From Actinospineispora spinosispora DSM 44797 (lineage in GTDB: Bacteria > Actinomycetota > Actinomycetes > Mycobacteriales > Pseudonocardiaceae): DNA of 64,000 bases. The notes under the pieces are model-generated. The model ran no database searches, had not been told where the DNA came from, and saw only the letters and a list, made by a program, of their open reading frames with translations. The translations under genes were made by a program, and so were the position numbers. Position 1 is the stretch's first letter. Every line of letters starts with the position of its first letter. Below are positions 15,363 to 24,360 of this stretch, piece by piece. Location of the stretch: contig NZ_KE386834.1 of the NCBI RefSeq assembly GCF_000429025.1, positions 1-64,000 on the forward strand. The letters are read 5' to 3'.

Positions 15363-17156
15363 ATGAGTTCCCGCGTGCTGACCGCTGTGGCGTGGCCCTA
15401 CGCCAACGGCCCACGGCACATCGGCCATGTTTCCGGTTTCGGTGTGCCCTCCGACGTCTTCTCCCGGTATCAGCGAATGGCGGGCAACCGGGTTCTCATG
15501 GTGTCCGGCACCGACGAGCACGGCACGCCGATCCAGGTGCAGGCCGACGCCGAAGGGCTCACCGCCCGTCAGCTCGCGGACAAGTACAACCGGGTCATCG
15601 TCGAGGACCTGCAGGGGCTGGGCCTCGGCTACGACCTGTTCACCCGCACCACCACGAGCGTGCACTACGAGGTGGTCCAGGACCTGTTCCTGGCGCTGTA
15701 CAACAACGGCTACGTCGTGGCCAAGACCGCGATGGGCGCAATCAGCCCGTCCACCGGCCGCACCCTGCCGGACCGCTACGTCGAAGGCACCTGCCCGATC
15801 TGCGGCTACGACGGCGCGCGCGGCGACCAGTGCGACAACTGCGGCAACCAGCTTGATCCCGCCGACCTGATCAACCCGCGTTCGAAGATCAACGGTGAGA
15901 CGCCGAAGTTCGTCGAGACCGAACACTTCTTCCTCGACCTGCCCGCGTTCGCCGAGTCACTCGGCAGCTGGCTGACCACCCGCAGCGACTGGCGGCCCAA
16001 CGTCATCAAGTTCGCCACGAACCTGGTGAACGACCTCAAGCCGCGCGCGATCACCCGCGACCTCGACTGGGGTGTTCCGATCCCGCTCGACGGCTGGCGC
16101 GAGCAGTCGATGAAGCGACTGTACGTGTGGTTCGACGCGGTCATCGGGTACCTGTCCGCGTCGGTCGAATGGGCCCGGCGCGGCCCGGATCGTGACGCGT
16201 GGAAGCAGTGGTGGTGCGACCCGGAGGCCACCGGCTACTACTTCATGGGCAAGGACAACATCGTCTTCCACTCGGTGATCTGGCCGGCGCTGCTGCTCGG
16301 CCAGAACGGGGCCGGGGACAAGGGCGGCGAGCCGGGTGTGTTCGGCACGCTGAACCTGCCGAACGAGATCGTGTCCTCGGAGTTCCTCACCATGAGCGGC
16401 TCCAAGTTCTCCACCAGCCGGGGCACCGTGATCTACGTCGGTGACTTCCTGAAGGAGTTCGGGCCCGACGCGCTGCGCTACTTCATCTCGGTCGCCGGCC
16501 CCGAGAACCAGGACACCGACTTCACCTGGGACGAGTTCGTCCGCCGCACCAACTTCGAGCTGGCCAACGAGTGGGGCAACCTGGTCAACCGGTCCATCTC
16601 GATGGCCCACAAGAACGTCGGCGCCGTGCCGAAGCCGATCGCGCCGACCGACGCCGACCACGAGCTGCTCGCCGTGTCCCGCGCCGGGTTCGACACCGTC
16701 GGCGACCTGCTCGCGCGCAGCCGGTTCAAGCAGGCGCTCGGCGAGGCGATGCGGGTGATCGGCTCGGCGAACAAGTACCTGTCCGACCAGGAACCGTGGA
16801 AGCGCAAGGACGACCCGGAGCGGCGCGACACCATCCTGCACACCGCGCTGCAGGTCGTGCAGGACGCGAACACGCTGCTCACGCCGTTCATGCCGCACGC
16901 CGCGCAGAAGGTGCACAACGCGCTCGGCGGCTCGGGCGTGTGGGCCGCGCAGCCGGAGATCCGCCAGGTCGACGACCTCGGTGACGGACCCGGGTACCCG
17001 GTGCTGATGGGCGACTACGCCGGTGAGCAGGCAGCGTGGGCGTCCAGCCCGATCGAGGTCGGCCGTCCGCTGGACAAGCCGTCGCCGCTGTTCGGCAAGC
17101 TCGACCCGAAGCTCGGCGAGACCGGCCCGGAATGGGCACCCATCCAGACCTCGTGA
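15363..17156 (+). CDS. metG: Methionyl-tRNA synthetase
   Basis: MetG charges tRNA-Met with methionine. The 597-aa protein has the HIGH signature (RHIGH, res 18-22), a zinc knuckle CPIC...CDNC at about 144-159, and a KMSKS-equivalent loop SKFSTS at about 347-352. The anticodon-binding helical domain follows, and there is no C-terminal tRNA-binding extension. Start ATG 15363. The stop codon TGA (17154-17156) lies inside the left arm of a 46-bp perfect palindrome, after which tatD begins almost at once. The order metG-tatD-rpfB-ksgA-ispE matches mycobacteria. Confidence 0.97.
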   Translation: MSSRVLTAVAWPYANGPRHIGHVSGFGVPSDVFSRYQRMAGNRVLMVSGTDEHGTPIQVQADAEGLTARQLADKYNRVIVEDLQGLGLGYDLFTRTTTSVHYEVVQDLFLALYNNGYVVAKTAMGAISPSTGRTLPDRYVEGTCPICGYDGARGDQCDNCGNQLDPADLINPRSKINGETPKFVETEHFFLDLPAFAESLGSWLTTRSDWRPNVIKFATNLVNDLKPRAITRDLDWGVPIPLDGWREQSMKRLYVWFDAVIGYLSASVEWARRGPDRDAWKQWWCDPEATGYYFMGKDNIVFHSVIWPALLLGQNGAGDKGGEPGVFGTLNLPNEIVSSEFLTMSGSKFSTSRGTVIYVGDFLKEFGPDALRYFISVAGPENQDTDFTWDEFVRRTNFELANEWGNLVNRSISMAHKNVGAVPKPIAPTDADHELLAVSRAGFDTVGDLLARSRFKQALGEAMRVIGSANKYLSDQEPWKRKDDPERRDTILHTALQVVQDANTLLTPFMPHAAQKVHNALGGSGVWAAQPEIRQVDDLGDGPGYPVLMGDYAGEQAAWASSPIEVGRPLDKPSPLFGKLDPKLGETGPEWAPIQTS

Positions 17157-17195
17157 GTGTTGAGTATGGCTATAGCCATACTCAACACTCACGAG
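17150..17195. terminator. 46-bp perfect palindrome between metG and tatD (GTGAGTG family)
   Basis: A perfect palindrome without a loop, with arms of 23 bp; its left half begins CTCGTGAGTG. The metG stop is inside the left arm, and the purine-rich end of the right arm (GAGGGTGGG beyond it) doubles as ribosome binding region for tatD. It may attenuate transcription or hide the tatD start until ribosomes finish metG. Confidence 0.7.
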
Positions 17196-17196
17196 G

Positions 17197-18051
17197 GTGG
17201 GCATGAGCGGGGGACACGGGCGGCGGGAACGACCGCCCGCGCCGGAGCCGTTGAGCGGGCCGGGCACGATCGACTCGCACACGCACCTCGACGCCTGCGG
17301 CTGTGTCGACGCCGAGGACGTGCGTGCGGCCATGGATCGCGCGGAGGCTGTGGGCGTGCACGCCGCGGTCACCGTCGCCGACGACCTCGAGTCCGCGCGC
17401 TGGGTGCTGACCGCCGCTGCCGCGGACCCTCGCGTGTACGCGGCAGTCGCACTGCACCCGACCAGGGCGAACGTGCTGGACGACGCGGCGCGCACGGAGA
17501 TCGAGAAGCTCGCCGCGTCGCCGAGGGTGGTTGCGGTCGGCGAGACCGGGCTGGATCACTACTGGCCGGGCAAGATGGACGGCTGCGCCACACCCGAGGA
17601 GCAGCGCGAGGCGTTCGCCTGGCACATCGAGCTGGCCAAACGGCTCGACAAACCGGTCATGATCCACGACCGGGATGCACACGACGACGTCCTGGCGGTG
17701 CTGCGCTCCGAGGGCGCGCCGGAGCGGGTGATCTTCCACTGCTTCTCCGGTGGTCCCGACCTGGCGAGGGCCTGCGCGGACGCCGGCTACTACATGTCGT
17801 TCGCCGGGCCGGTCACCTTCCGCAACGCCGCCGAGCTGCGCGAGGCCGCCGCGCTGGCACCGGAGGAGCTGCTGCTCACCGAGACCGACGCGCCGTTCCT
17901 GACCCCGCACCCGCACCGGGGACGGGCGAACGAGCCGTACTGCCTGCCGTGGACGGTGCGCGGCATCGCCGACGTGCGTGGTGTCGACGCCGACGTCGTC
18001 GCCGACGCCACGCGACGCAACGCCGAGCGGGTGTTCGCCCTGCCGAAGTAG
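17197..18051 (+). CDS. tatD: TatD family metal-dependent hydrolase
   Basis: A TIM-barrel metal hydrolase/DNase of 284 aa. Metal ligands appear as SHTHLD (res about 26-31), the Glu of GETGLDHYW (about 113), HDRDAHD (about 157), HCFSGG (about 182) and ETDAP (about 229). Family members act as 3'-5' DNases or on modified substrates; the exact role here is unknown. GTG 17197 or ATG 17203 could start it. It is downstream of metG and upstream of rpfB, as in M. tuberculosis (Rv1007c-Rv1009). Confidence 0.92.
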   Translation: MGMSGGHGRRERPPAPEPLSGPGTIDSHTHLDACGCVDAEDVRAAMDRAEAVGVHAAVTVADDLESARWVLTAAAADPRVYAAVALHPTRANVLDDAARTEIEKLAASPRVVAVGETGLDHYWPGKMDGCATPEEQREAFAWHIELAKRLDKPVMIHDRDAHDDVLAVLRSEGAPERVIFHCFSGGPDLARACADAGYYMSFAGPVTFRNAAELREAAALAPEELLLTETDAPFLTPHPHRGRANEPYCLPWTVRGIADVRGVDADVVADATRRNAERVFALPK

Positions 18052-18122
18052 GCCGGGGTAGATCTACTCAGGTTTCACCGAACGCCCCCGGCGACGACCA
18101 TGATCTGGTTACCGTCCGGCGG

Positions 18123-19358
18123 ATGTCTGGTGGACGAACGATCCGGCGCCGCTCGCTGCGCGTGTCCGGTGCGCCCGTCCCGGTGTTCCGTCCCCAGGGA
18201 ATCCCGCCGCCGTACCGCCCGCCCCACGGTGGTGGGAACCGCATTCATCAGACGCTGGTCCTCGGGATCGTCCTGGTGGTGGCGATGGTGTCCGGCGGGC
18301 TCGCGGTCGTCGGCATGACCAAGGCGGTCACGATCACCGTCGACGGCACGGAACGCACGGTGCACACGCTCGCGGACACCGTCGGCGGCGCGGTCGAGGC
18401 GGCTGGCCTGCGGGTCGGCGGCCGGGACCGGCTGGAACCGTCGGCGGACACCGAGCTGGACGATGGCGATCACATCATCCTCAACCGGGCACGGGCGCTG
18501 ACCCTGGTCGAAGACGGTGAGCAGCGCACCGTCTGGACCACGGCCGGCTCGGTGCGCGCCGCGCTGGAGGGACTCGGCGTGCAGGCGGGTCCCGGTGAGG
18601 TGTCGGCGGACCCGGACCACGAGATTCCGCTGCAGGGTATGTCGGTGACGGTCAAGGTGTGGCGCACGGTCACCCTGGTGGACGGGAGGAGTCCCGCGCG
18701 TCAGGTGACCACCCAGGCGGGCACGGTGCGCGGCCTGCTCGCGGACGTCGGCAGGCCGCTCGGTCCCGACGACATCGCGATGCCGGACGCGGACGACCAA
18801 CTGGACGACGGCACGACCGTCCAGGTGGTACGCGGCGGCAACGGCGAGCTCACCATCACCAAGGCGAGCATCCCGAAGCTCGAACGCATCCCCGACCCGA
18901 AGCTGGAGAAGGGCAAGGAGGTCGTGGTCTCCGAGGGCGAGCCCGGTGAGCTGACCGCCGTGTTCACGGTCCGGCTACGCGACGGCAAGCGCATCTACCA
19001 GCAGAAATCGCAGAAGCCGACGGCGAGTCCCGGCAAGCCGAGGGTCATCCGGTTCGGCACCGGCGGCGAGCCGGCCGGGACCGCTCCGAAGGTGCCGGCG
19101 GGTTCGGTGTGGGACCGGCTCGCCAAGTGCGAGGCCGGTGGCAACTGGAGCATCAACACCGGTAACGGATACTACGGTGGCGTTCAATTCGACAGACAGA
19201 CCTGGCGGGCCAACGGCGGTACCAAGTACGCGCCGACGGCGGACAAAGCCAGCCGGGAGGAGCAGATCGCCATTGCGGAAAAGGTCCGGGACGCCCGAGG
19301 CGGATACAGCGCCTGGCCGGCCTGCTCCAGAAAGCTCGGGCTCCCCAGAGACGCCTGA
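18123..19358 (+). CDS. rpfB: Resuscitation-promoting factor RpfB
   Basis: A secreted or membrane-anchored muralytic enzyme that promotes exit from dormancy. The 411-aa protein has an N-terminal cytoplasmic tail, one membrane segment (res 44-65), three DUF348 repeats (about 67-235), a G5 domain (about 240-310) and the lysozyme-like RPF catalytic domain (about 324-411). That domain contains WDRLAKCEAGGNWSINTGNGY with the catalytic Glu and the paired Cys (CEAGG and WPACS). ATG 18123 starts the protein. The full domain set of mycobacterial RpfB is present. It is followed closely by ksgA. Confidence 0.95.
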   Translation: MSGGRTIRRRSLRVSGAPVPVFRPQGIPPPYRPPHGGGNRIHQTLVLGIVLVVAMVSGGLAVVGMTKAVTITVDGTERTVHTLADTVGGAVEAAGLRVGGRDRLEPSADTELDDGDHIILNRARALTLVEDGEQRTVWTTAGSVRAALEGLGVQAGPGEVSADPDHEIPLQGMSVTVKVWRTVTLVDGRSPARQVTTQAGTVRGLLADVGRPLGPDDIAMPDADDQLDDGTTVQVVRGGNGELTITKASIPKLERIPDPKLEKGKEVVVSEGEPGELTAVFTVRLRDGKRIYQQKSQKPTASPGKPRVIRFGTGGEPAGTAPKVPAGSVWDRLAKCEAGGNWSINTGNGYYGGVQFDRQTWRANGGTKYAPTADKASREEQIAIAEKVRDARGGYSAWPACSRKLGLPRDA

Positions 19359-19371
19359 GCCGCCCTCGCCG

Positions 19372-20205
19372 TTGCTCGGCCCGGTGGAGGTCCGCGCGCT
19401 CGCCGAGCGGCTGGGCATCCGTCCGACGAAGAAGCTCGGGCAGAACTTCGTGCACGACCCGAACACGGTGCGCCGGATCGCGCGCCTCGGCGAGCTGGGG
19501 CCCGAGGACGTGGTGCTGGAGATCGGTCCCGGGCTCGGTTCGCTGACCCTCGCGCTGCTGCCTGCCTCGGCCGGTGTGGTCGCGGTGGAGATCGACGAGG
19601 TGCTGGCCGATGCGCTGCCGGACACGGTCTCCCGGCACGCGCCCGCGCTCGCCGACCGGTTGACCGTGCTGCGGATGGACGCGCTGCGGCTGCGCGCGTC
19701 CGATCTGCCGGTCGCGCCGACCGCGGTGGTGGCGAACCTGCCGTACAACGTGGGTGTGCCGGTGCTGCTGCACGTGCTGGAGGTGTTGCCGTCCCTGCGC
19801 ACGGGGCTGGTGATGATCCAGTCCGAGGTCGTCGACCGGATGGCCGCGCCGCCGGGCGGGCGCGAGTACGGCGCGCCGAGCGCGAAGCTGGCCTGGTACG
19901 CGGCCGCTCGCCGGGCGGGGCCCGTTCCCCGCGCGGTGTTCTGGCCGGTTCCCGGGGTCGACTCGGCGCTGCTCCAGATCACCCGGCGGGAGCCCCCGCC
20001 GACCCCGGCGTCCCGAGAGGCCGTGTTCGCCGTGGTCGACGCGGCGTTCGCACAACGCCGCAAGGCCCTGCGCGGCGCCCTGGCCACCTGGGCAGGCTCG
20101 CCGGCAAGGGCCGAGGAGATCCTGCGCGCGGCCGACATAGACCCGACCACCCGCGCCGAACGCTTGTCGATCGAGGACTTCGCCCGGGTAGCGGCCAACA
20201 GGTGA
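19372..20205 (+). CDS. ksgA: 16S rRNA (adenine(1518)-N6/adenine(1519)-N6)-dimethyltransferase
   Basis: KsgA dimethylates two adjacent adenines near the 3' end of 16S rRNA. The protein of about 277 aa has KKLGQNFVHD (N-terminal family signature), the SAM loop EIGPGLGSLT, ANLPYNVGVP (catalytic N-L-P-Y) and the C-terminal helical domain ending EDFARVAANR. The frame is open far upstream into rpfB, so the start is uncertain. TTG 19372 and GTG 19384 are the first start codons after the rpfB stop and fit homologous N-termini. Confidence 0.93.
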   Translation: MLGPVEVRALAERLGIRPTKKLGQNFVHDPNTVRRIARLGELGPEDVVLEIGPGLGSLTLALLPASAGVVAVEIDEVLADALPDTVSRHAPALADRLTVLRMDALRLRASDLPVAPTAVVANLPYNVGVPVLLHVLEVLPSLRTGLVMIQSEVVDRMAAPPGGREYGAPSAKLAWYAAARRAGPVPRAVFWPVPGVDSALLQITRREPPPTPASREAVFAVVDAAFAQRRKALRGALATWAGSPARAEEILRAADIDPTTRAERLSIEDFARVAANR

Positions 20206-20259
20206 CAGCGCACCCAGCGCCACCCCCGAAGGCACGGAGACCCGGCGACGGTAGAACCG

Positions 20260-20402
20260 GCGGCGGTGGACCCGGCGGCGGTGAACCCCGGCAACGGTGA
20301 ACGCGGCAACGGCGAACGTGGCGGCGGTGAACATGGCGGCGGCGAACGCGGCGGCGGCGAAGGCGGCGGCGGTGAACGCGGCAACAGCAAGGCGAGCGAC
20401 AG
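20260..20402. repeat. Degenerate GGCGGCGGTGAAC tandem repeat
   Basis: About ten imperfect units of roughly 12-15 bp based on GGCGGCGGTGAACGC follow ksgA. They end where structured element A begins. A comparable degenerate repeat occupies the same position next to element B at about 41260-41375. No gene was seen. Confidence 0.65.
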
Positions 20403-20406
20403 CTAA

Positions 20407-20615
20407 GCCGGCTCCGCGAGTCTCCGAAGGAGTTCCGGCGAAGGCCGGCGTAGTGAATGTCCGCAACCACGTCGCCCAGCTGCCAGGGCGGCTCCCAGGG
20501 TGGCCACAAGCGCGCGCCCGGGCGAGTCCTCGAGCCTTTTTTTCTGGGAGTACCCCAGCGAGCGTTTACGCGAGCCGGGGTGGTCACAGAAAAATACCGC
20601 GCGCGAAACAGGCCC
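20407..20615 (-). repeat. Structured intergenic element, copy A
   Basis: Read on the minus strand, the copy starts CCTGTTTCGCGCGC. It then has a stem TTTTTCTG...CAGAAAAA capped by a GC hairpin, then GCGCGCTTG and GGGAGCCGCC, and ends with two small hairpins joined by GAAC and the tail AGACTCGCGGAGC. The element is about 88% identical by eye to copy D (50265-50474). It fills most of the ksgA-ispE gap, head to head with ispE. Confidence 0.8.
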
Positions 20616-20660
20616 AAGAGACGAGCACAGGCCGGAAAGACCAGCAGATAAGCTCGCCCA

Positions 20661-21644
20661 GTGCTTGCTGTTGTTCCACCACCGGTCACCGTGCGTGTCC
20701 CCGCCAAGGTCAATCTGCATCTGGCGGTCGGACCGCTGCGGGAGGACGGGTACCACGATCTGGTCACGGTGTTCCATGCGGTGAGCCTGTTCGACGAGGT
20801 CACCGTCGCGGCGACCGACCAGCCGGGTGTGGATGTTCAGGGTGAGGGCGCGGGGCAGGTGCCGACCGACGCGACCAACCTGGCGTGGCGTGCGGTGCTC
20901 GCCGTCGCCGAGCTGGCCGGTCGTGAGCCGGACGTCCGGGTCGAGCTGCGCAAGGGCATTCCGGTCGCGGGCGGGATGGCGGGCGGAAGCGCCGACGCGG
21001 CCGCCACACTCGTCGGGCTGTCCGCGCTGTGGAAGCTGGACCTGCCCCGGGACCAGCTGGGGGACATGGCGGCGGAGCTGGGCAGTGATGTCACGTTCGC
21101 GCTGCACGGCGGCACCGCGTTGGGGACCGGGCGCGGTGAGCAGCTGGTTCCGGTGCTGTCCCGGCACACGCAGCACTGGGTGATCGCGCTGAACCATCGC
21201 GGTCTGTCGACGCCGAAGGTGTTCGGGGAGCTCGACCGGTTGCGGGCCGCCGCGTCGCACAACGAGACCGCGGTGTCCCGGGCCGGTGCGGTCGAGCCGA
21301 TCCTGGAGGCGTTGGCCTCCGGTGATCCCCGTCAGCTGGCGTTGCTGCTGGGCAACGACCTGCAAGCGGCCGCGGTGAGTCTCGAACCGGGGCTTCGGCG
21401 CACGCTGCGCGCCGGTGTGGAGTCGGGTGCGCTTGCCGGGATCGTGTCCGGTTCGGGCCCGAGCTGCGCGTTCCTGTGTGCCAGCCAGGAGGCGGCCGTG
21501 AGCGTCGCGGCGGACCTCGCGGGTGCCGGCGTGTGCCGCACTGTGCGGGTCGCGCACGGTCCGGTGCCGGGCGCGCGGATCATCAGCGACGGCGAGCCGG
21601 GGCCCAGTGGGGTGCCACCGCACCTCCCACCGGCCAGGGCGTGA
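20661..21644 (+). CDS. ispE: 4-diphosphocytidyl-2-C-methyl-D-erythritol kinase
   Basis: IspE phosphorylates CDP-ME in the non-mevalonate isoprenoid pathway. The 327-aa GHMP kinase shows VPAKVNLHLAVG (N-terminal motif with catalytic Lys), PVAGGMAGGSADAAATL (ATP loop) and VSGSGPSCAFLC (third GHMP motif). GTG 20661 was used; GTG 20691 would remove ten residues and is equally reasonable. The 455-bp gap to ksgA is filled by repeats and element A, so ispE probably has its own promoter here, although none is clear. Confidence 0.95.
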   Translation: MLAVVPPPVTVRVPAKVNLHLAVGPLREDGYHDLVTVFHAVSLFDEVTVAATDQPGVDVQGEGAGQVPTDATNLAWRAVLAVAELAGREPDVRVELRKGIPVAGGMAGGSADAAATLVGLSALWKLDLPRDQLGDMAAELGSDVTFALHGGTALGTGRGEQLVPVLSRHTQHWVIALNHRGLSTPKVFGELDRLRAAASHNETAVSRAGAVEPILEALASGDPRQLALLLGNDLQAAAVSLEPGLRRTLRAGVESGALAGIVSGSGPSCAFLCASQEAAVSVAADLAGAGVCRTVRVAHGPVPGARIISDGEPGPSGVPPHLPPARA

Positions 21645-21672
21645 CCGGTCGCCAAGTAGGTTTCCTGTCGAG

Positions 21673-23454
21673 ATGGCTGACACGAATCTGATCAACTTTG
21701 AGGCGGTCACCGCCACCGTGCCGGGCGACGGTTCCCGGATTCTGCTCGACCGGGTGTCGCTCGGTGTCGCCGTGGGCGACCGGATCGGTGTCGTCGGGCT
21801 GAACGGTGGCGGTAAGACGACGATGCTGGAGGTGCTGACCGGGCTGCGCGAGCCGAACGGTGGCCGGGTCAGCAGGATGCGTGACCTGCGGGTCGCGGTG
21901 GTCAGCCAGCACAACGAGCTTCCGGCGGGCGCGCGGGTGCGGGACGTGGTGCTCGGTCCACTGGAGTTGTCCGCCGAGCACGAGTGGGCGGCGGACGTGA
22001 GGGTGCGGTCGGTGCTGGCCGGTCTGGGCATCACCGACCTTGAGCGGACCGTCGACGGGATGTCCGGTGGTGAGCGGCGCAGGGTGGCGTTGGCGGCCGC
22101 GCTGGTCGCCGAGTCCGATCTGGTGGTGCTGGACGAGCCAACGAACCACCTGGACGTCGAGGGCATCGCGTGGCTGGCCCAGCACCTGGTGGCGAGCCGG
22201 GCCGCGCTCGTCGTGGTCACGCACGACCGGTGGTTCCTCGACGCGGTGTGCACCCGGACCTGGGAGGTCGCCGACGGTCGGGTCGAGTCCTACACCGGCG
22301 GTTACGCGGACTGGGTGTACGCCCGCGCCGAGCGGTCCCGTCAGGCGGACGCGGCCGAGGAACGGCGGCGCAACCTCGCGCGCAAGGAGCTGGCCTGGTT
22401 GCGCAGGGGCGCGCCCGCCCGCACGTCGAAGCCCCGGTTCCGGATCGAGGCGGCCGAGGAGCTGATCGCGGACGTTCCCGATCCGCGCAACACTCCCGAG
22501 CTGATGGCGTTCGCGTCGGCCCGGTTGGGGCGTCAGGTCCTCGAGCTGGAGGACGCGTCGCTGCGGGTCCCGGACCGGGTGCTGCTCGACCAGGTCACCT
22601 GGCGGGTCGGGCCCGGTGACCGGATCGGCCTGGTCGGGGTGAACGGATCGGGCAAGACGTCGCTGCTGCGGGCGCTGGGCGGTGAGCGGGAGCTGGACGG
22701 TGGCCGGCTGGTGACCGGTAAGACGGTCCGGCTGGCGCACCTGAGCCAGGAGCTGGCGGACCTGCCCGCGTCGCTGCGGGTGCTGGAGGCGGTCGAGGAG
22801 ATCGCGCGGTTCGTCACGGTCGGGAAGCACGAGCTGTCCGCGTCGTCGATGCTGGAGCGGCTCGGGTTCCCGGCGAGCCGGCAGTGGACGCCGGTGGGCG
22901 AGCTGTCCGGTGGCGAGCGTCGCCGGCTGCAGCTGACCCGGCTGCTGATGGGCGAGCCGAACGTTCTGCTGCTGGACGAACCGACCAACGACCTCGACAT
23001 CGACACGCTGCAACGCCTGGAAGACCTGCTGGACGGCTGGCCGGGCACGATGGTGGTGGTCAGCCACGACCGGTACCTGATCGAACGGGCCTGCGACATC
23101 GTGGTCGGGCTGTTCGGCGACGGTCGCATCACGCACCTGCCGGGCGGCATCGAGGAGTACCTGAAGCGTCGGGCCGCCAGTGTCGCGGAATCGCCGGTGC
23201 CGGTGGCCCCGACCGCGCAGGCGGCGCCGTCGTCTGCCGCCGAGCAACGGGACGCCCGCAAGGAGGCTCGTCGTCTGGAGCGTCGGATGGAGACGCTCAC
23301 GGCGAAGGAGGAGAAGCTGCACGCCGCGCTCGCGGAGGCGTCCACCGACGCTCCCCGCCTGCTCGCGCTGGACGCCGAGCTGCGTGAGGTCATCGCCGAG
23401 CGCACCCGTATCGAGGAGGACTGGCTGGCCGCCGCGGAGCTGGCCGAGGGCTAG
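21673..23454 (+). CDS. ABC-F family ATPase (Uup/EttA-like)
   Basis: A cytosolic twin-ATPase protein of 593 aa without membrane segments; ABC-F proteins act on ribosomes. The two nucleotide-binding domains have Walker A GLNGGGKTT and GVNGSGKTS, signatures MSGGERRR and LSGGERRR, and Walker B LDEPTNHLD and LDEPTNDLD. A linker of charged helices lies between, and a C-terminal coiled coil (KEARRLERRMETLTAKEEKL) is typical of Uup-type members. ATG 21673. Its stop codon overlaps that of the convergent next gene in the tetranucleotide CTAG. Confidence 0.92.
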   Translation: MADTNLINFEAVTATVPGDGSRILLDRVSLGVAVGDRIGVVGLNGGGKTTMLEVLTGLREPNGGRVSRMRDLRVAVVSQHNELPAGARVRDVVLGPLELSAEHEWAADVRVRSVLAGLGITDLERTVDGMSGGERRRVALAAALVAESDLVVLDEPTNHLDVEGIAWLAQHLVASRAALVVVTHDRWFLDAVCTRTWEVADGRVESYTGGYADWVYARAERSRQADAAEERRRNLARKELAWLRRGAPARTSKPRFRIEAAEELIADVPDPRNTPELMAFASARLGRQVLELEDASLRVPDRVLLDQVTWRVGPGDRIGLVGVNGSGKTSLLRALGGERELDGGRLVTGKTVRLAHLSQELADLPASLRVLEAVEEIARFVTVGKHELSASSMLERLGFPASRQWTPVGELSGGERRRLQLTRLLMGEPNVLLLDEPTNDLDIDTLQRLEDLLDGWPGTMVVVSHDRYLIERACDIVVGLFGDGRITHLPGGIEEYLKRRAASVAESPVPVAPTAQAAPSSAAEQRDARKEARRLERRMETLTAKEEKLHAALAEASTDAPRLLALDAELREVIAERTRIEEDWLAAAELAEG

Positions 23455-23888
23455 CGGGTGCGCAGGCCGCGCATCGTCACGGTGTATCGCACGAGGCCGA
23501 GCAGAGCGGCGGCGATGCTCAGCACGCTCTCCACGATCACGAACAGCATGACGTCCCCGAAGGAGCGCTCCCGGTAGGTCGGCCGCCCGAAGTCCATGAA
23601 GCCCAGGTAGGCGAGCCCGACGACGAGCGCGACCCCGATGGACGCCCACAGCGCGATGCCGAGCGCCCGTGCCGCGGCATCCTGACGCAGCCACCGCGCC
23701 ACGAGCACGCCGGACACACCCCAGACGAGCACGAGGACGAACGCCGACGGGGCGAAGTCGACCTCGGCGCGGCCGAGCCAGGTCGCCCGCGCGGCGAGGA
23801 TGACGAAGATCGTGACTAGCGCGGCGATCACCAGGGCGGCCGCGCCCGCGAGACCCCGGTTGCGCACCTGTGAGATTGACGGCGGCAT
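23451..23888 (-). CDS. Small integral membrane protein, unknown function
   Basis: A 145-aa protein with four predicted membrane segments (AGAAALVIAALVTIFVILAA, the SAFVLVLVWGVSGVLVA segment, ALWASIGVALVVGLAYLGF, and VMLFVIVESVLSIAAALLGL) and a short basic C-terminus. ATG 23888 was chosen over upstream starts because GAGGAGGGC lies at ribosome-binding distance and the extra N-terminal stretch is Arg/Cys-rich and unlike a membrane leader. No family was recognised. Its stop TAG overlaps the TAG of the ABC-F gene head-on. Confidence 0.65.
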   Translation of the reverse strand: MPPSISQVRNRGLAGAAALVIAALVTIFVILAARATWLGRAEVDFAPSAFVLVLVWGVSGVLVARWLRQDAAARALGIALWASIGVALVVGLAYLGFMDFGRPTYRERSFGDVMLFVIVESVLSIAAALLGLVRYTVTMRGLRTR

Positions 23889-24360
23889 GGCGTGCCCTCC
23901 TCGGCGTCGCGTCCGATCAGCGGCTCGGAAGGCCATCGGGATTCTGCCACGACGGCGCCGGCACACCCGACAAGTTTTCCTGGCGACGCAGTCCGCCCTC
24001 GAACACACCTCGGCCAAATCCCTCGACTCGCGCGGCGAAATCCCCCGACTCGCGGATGGGTTCGGCGGGGCCCAGCGTTCGGCAGGCGCCCAGCGTCCGG
24101 CGAGTCGGGGGATTCCGCGGCGCGAGTCGGGGGATTCCGCGGGGCGAGTCGGGGGATTGTGCCGCGCGAGTAGGGGGGATTTGCCAGCGCGAGTTGGGGG
24201 ATTTGCGGGTCGTCGGTGTCCGTGGCGGTCCTCGTGTGGCTTGGTCCGTACCCGTACGGCCCGAGGGCTCCGTGTGGCTCTTGTCAGTGGAGTGTCAGCG
24301 GGGTGTCAGTGCCCTCGGCGAGAGTTCTTCGCGTCGCACGATCGCAACGAGGGGAACACG
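23889..24360. other. Intergenic region with tandem repeats before the DrrAB-like operon
   Basis: Between the divergent membrane-protein and ABC genes, no gene was seen in 472 bp. Inverted copies of the repeat unit lie at about 24024-24054, and five direct units at 24100-24210. The remainder before 24361 includes GTGTCAGTGGAGTGTCAGCGGGG-like direct repeats (GTGTCAG three times, 24275-24312), possibly regulator sites. Confidence 0.5.
24100..24210 (+). repeat. Five tandem copies of a 22-23 bp unit
   Basis: Units begin at 24100, 24122, 24144, 24166 and 24189, each starting GCGAGTNGGGGGATT. The first two units are nearly identical and the rest drift. Two reversed units lie about 50 bp upstream (24024-24054), so the whole can also fold as a large hairpin. 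There are no spacers, so it is not a CRISPR array. Confidence 0.75.

Noticed and set aside
17157..19358. A 733-aa protein ending in RpfB
   Set aside because: Its first 320 residues are the out-of-frame reading of tatD; ATG 18123 gives a normal RpfB N-terminus.
20457..20651. Small open frames (about 64 aa, starting MSATTSPSCQGGS) across element A, with near twins across D (50314-50505) and B (41179-40994)
   Set aside because: Copy B leaves the shared frame after about 24 codons, copies C and E have no such ORF, and conservation follows paired stems rather than codons. Treated as non-coding structure.
24100..24210. CRISPR array
   Set aside because: Units are directly abutting with no unique spacers, and no cas genes are present.
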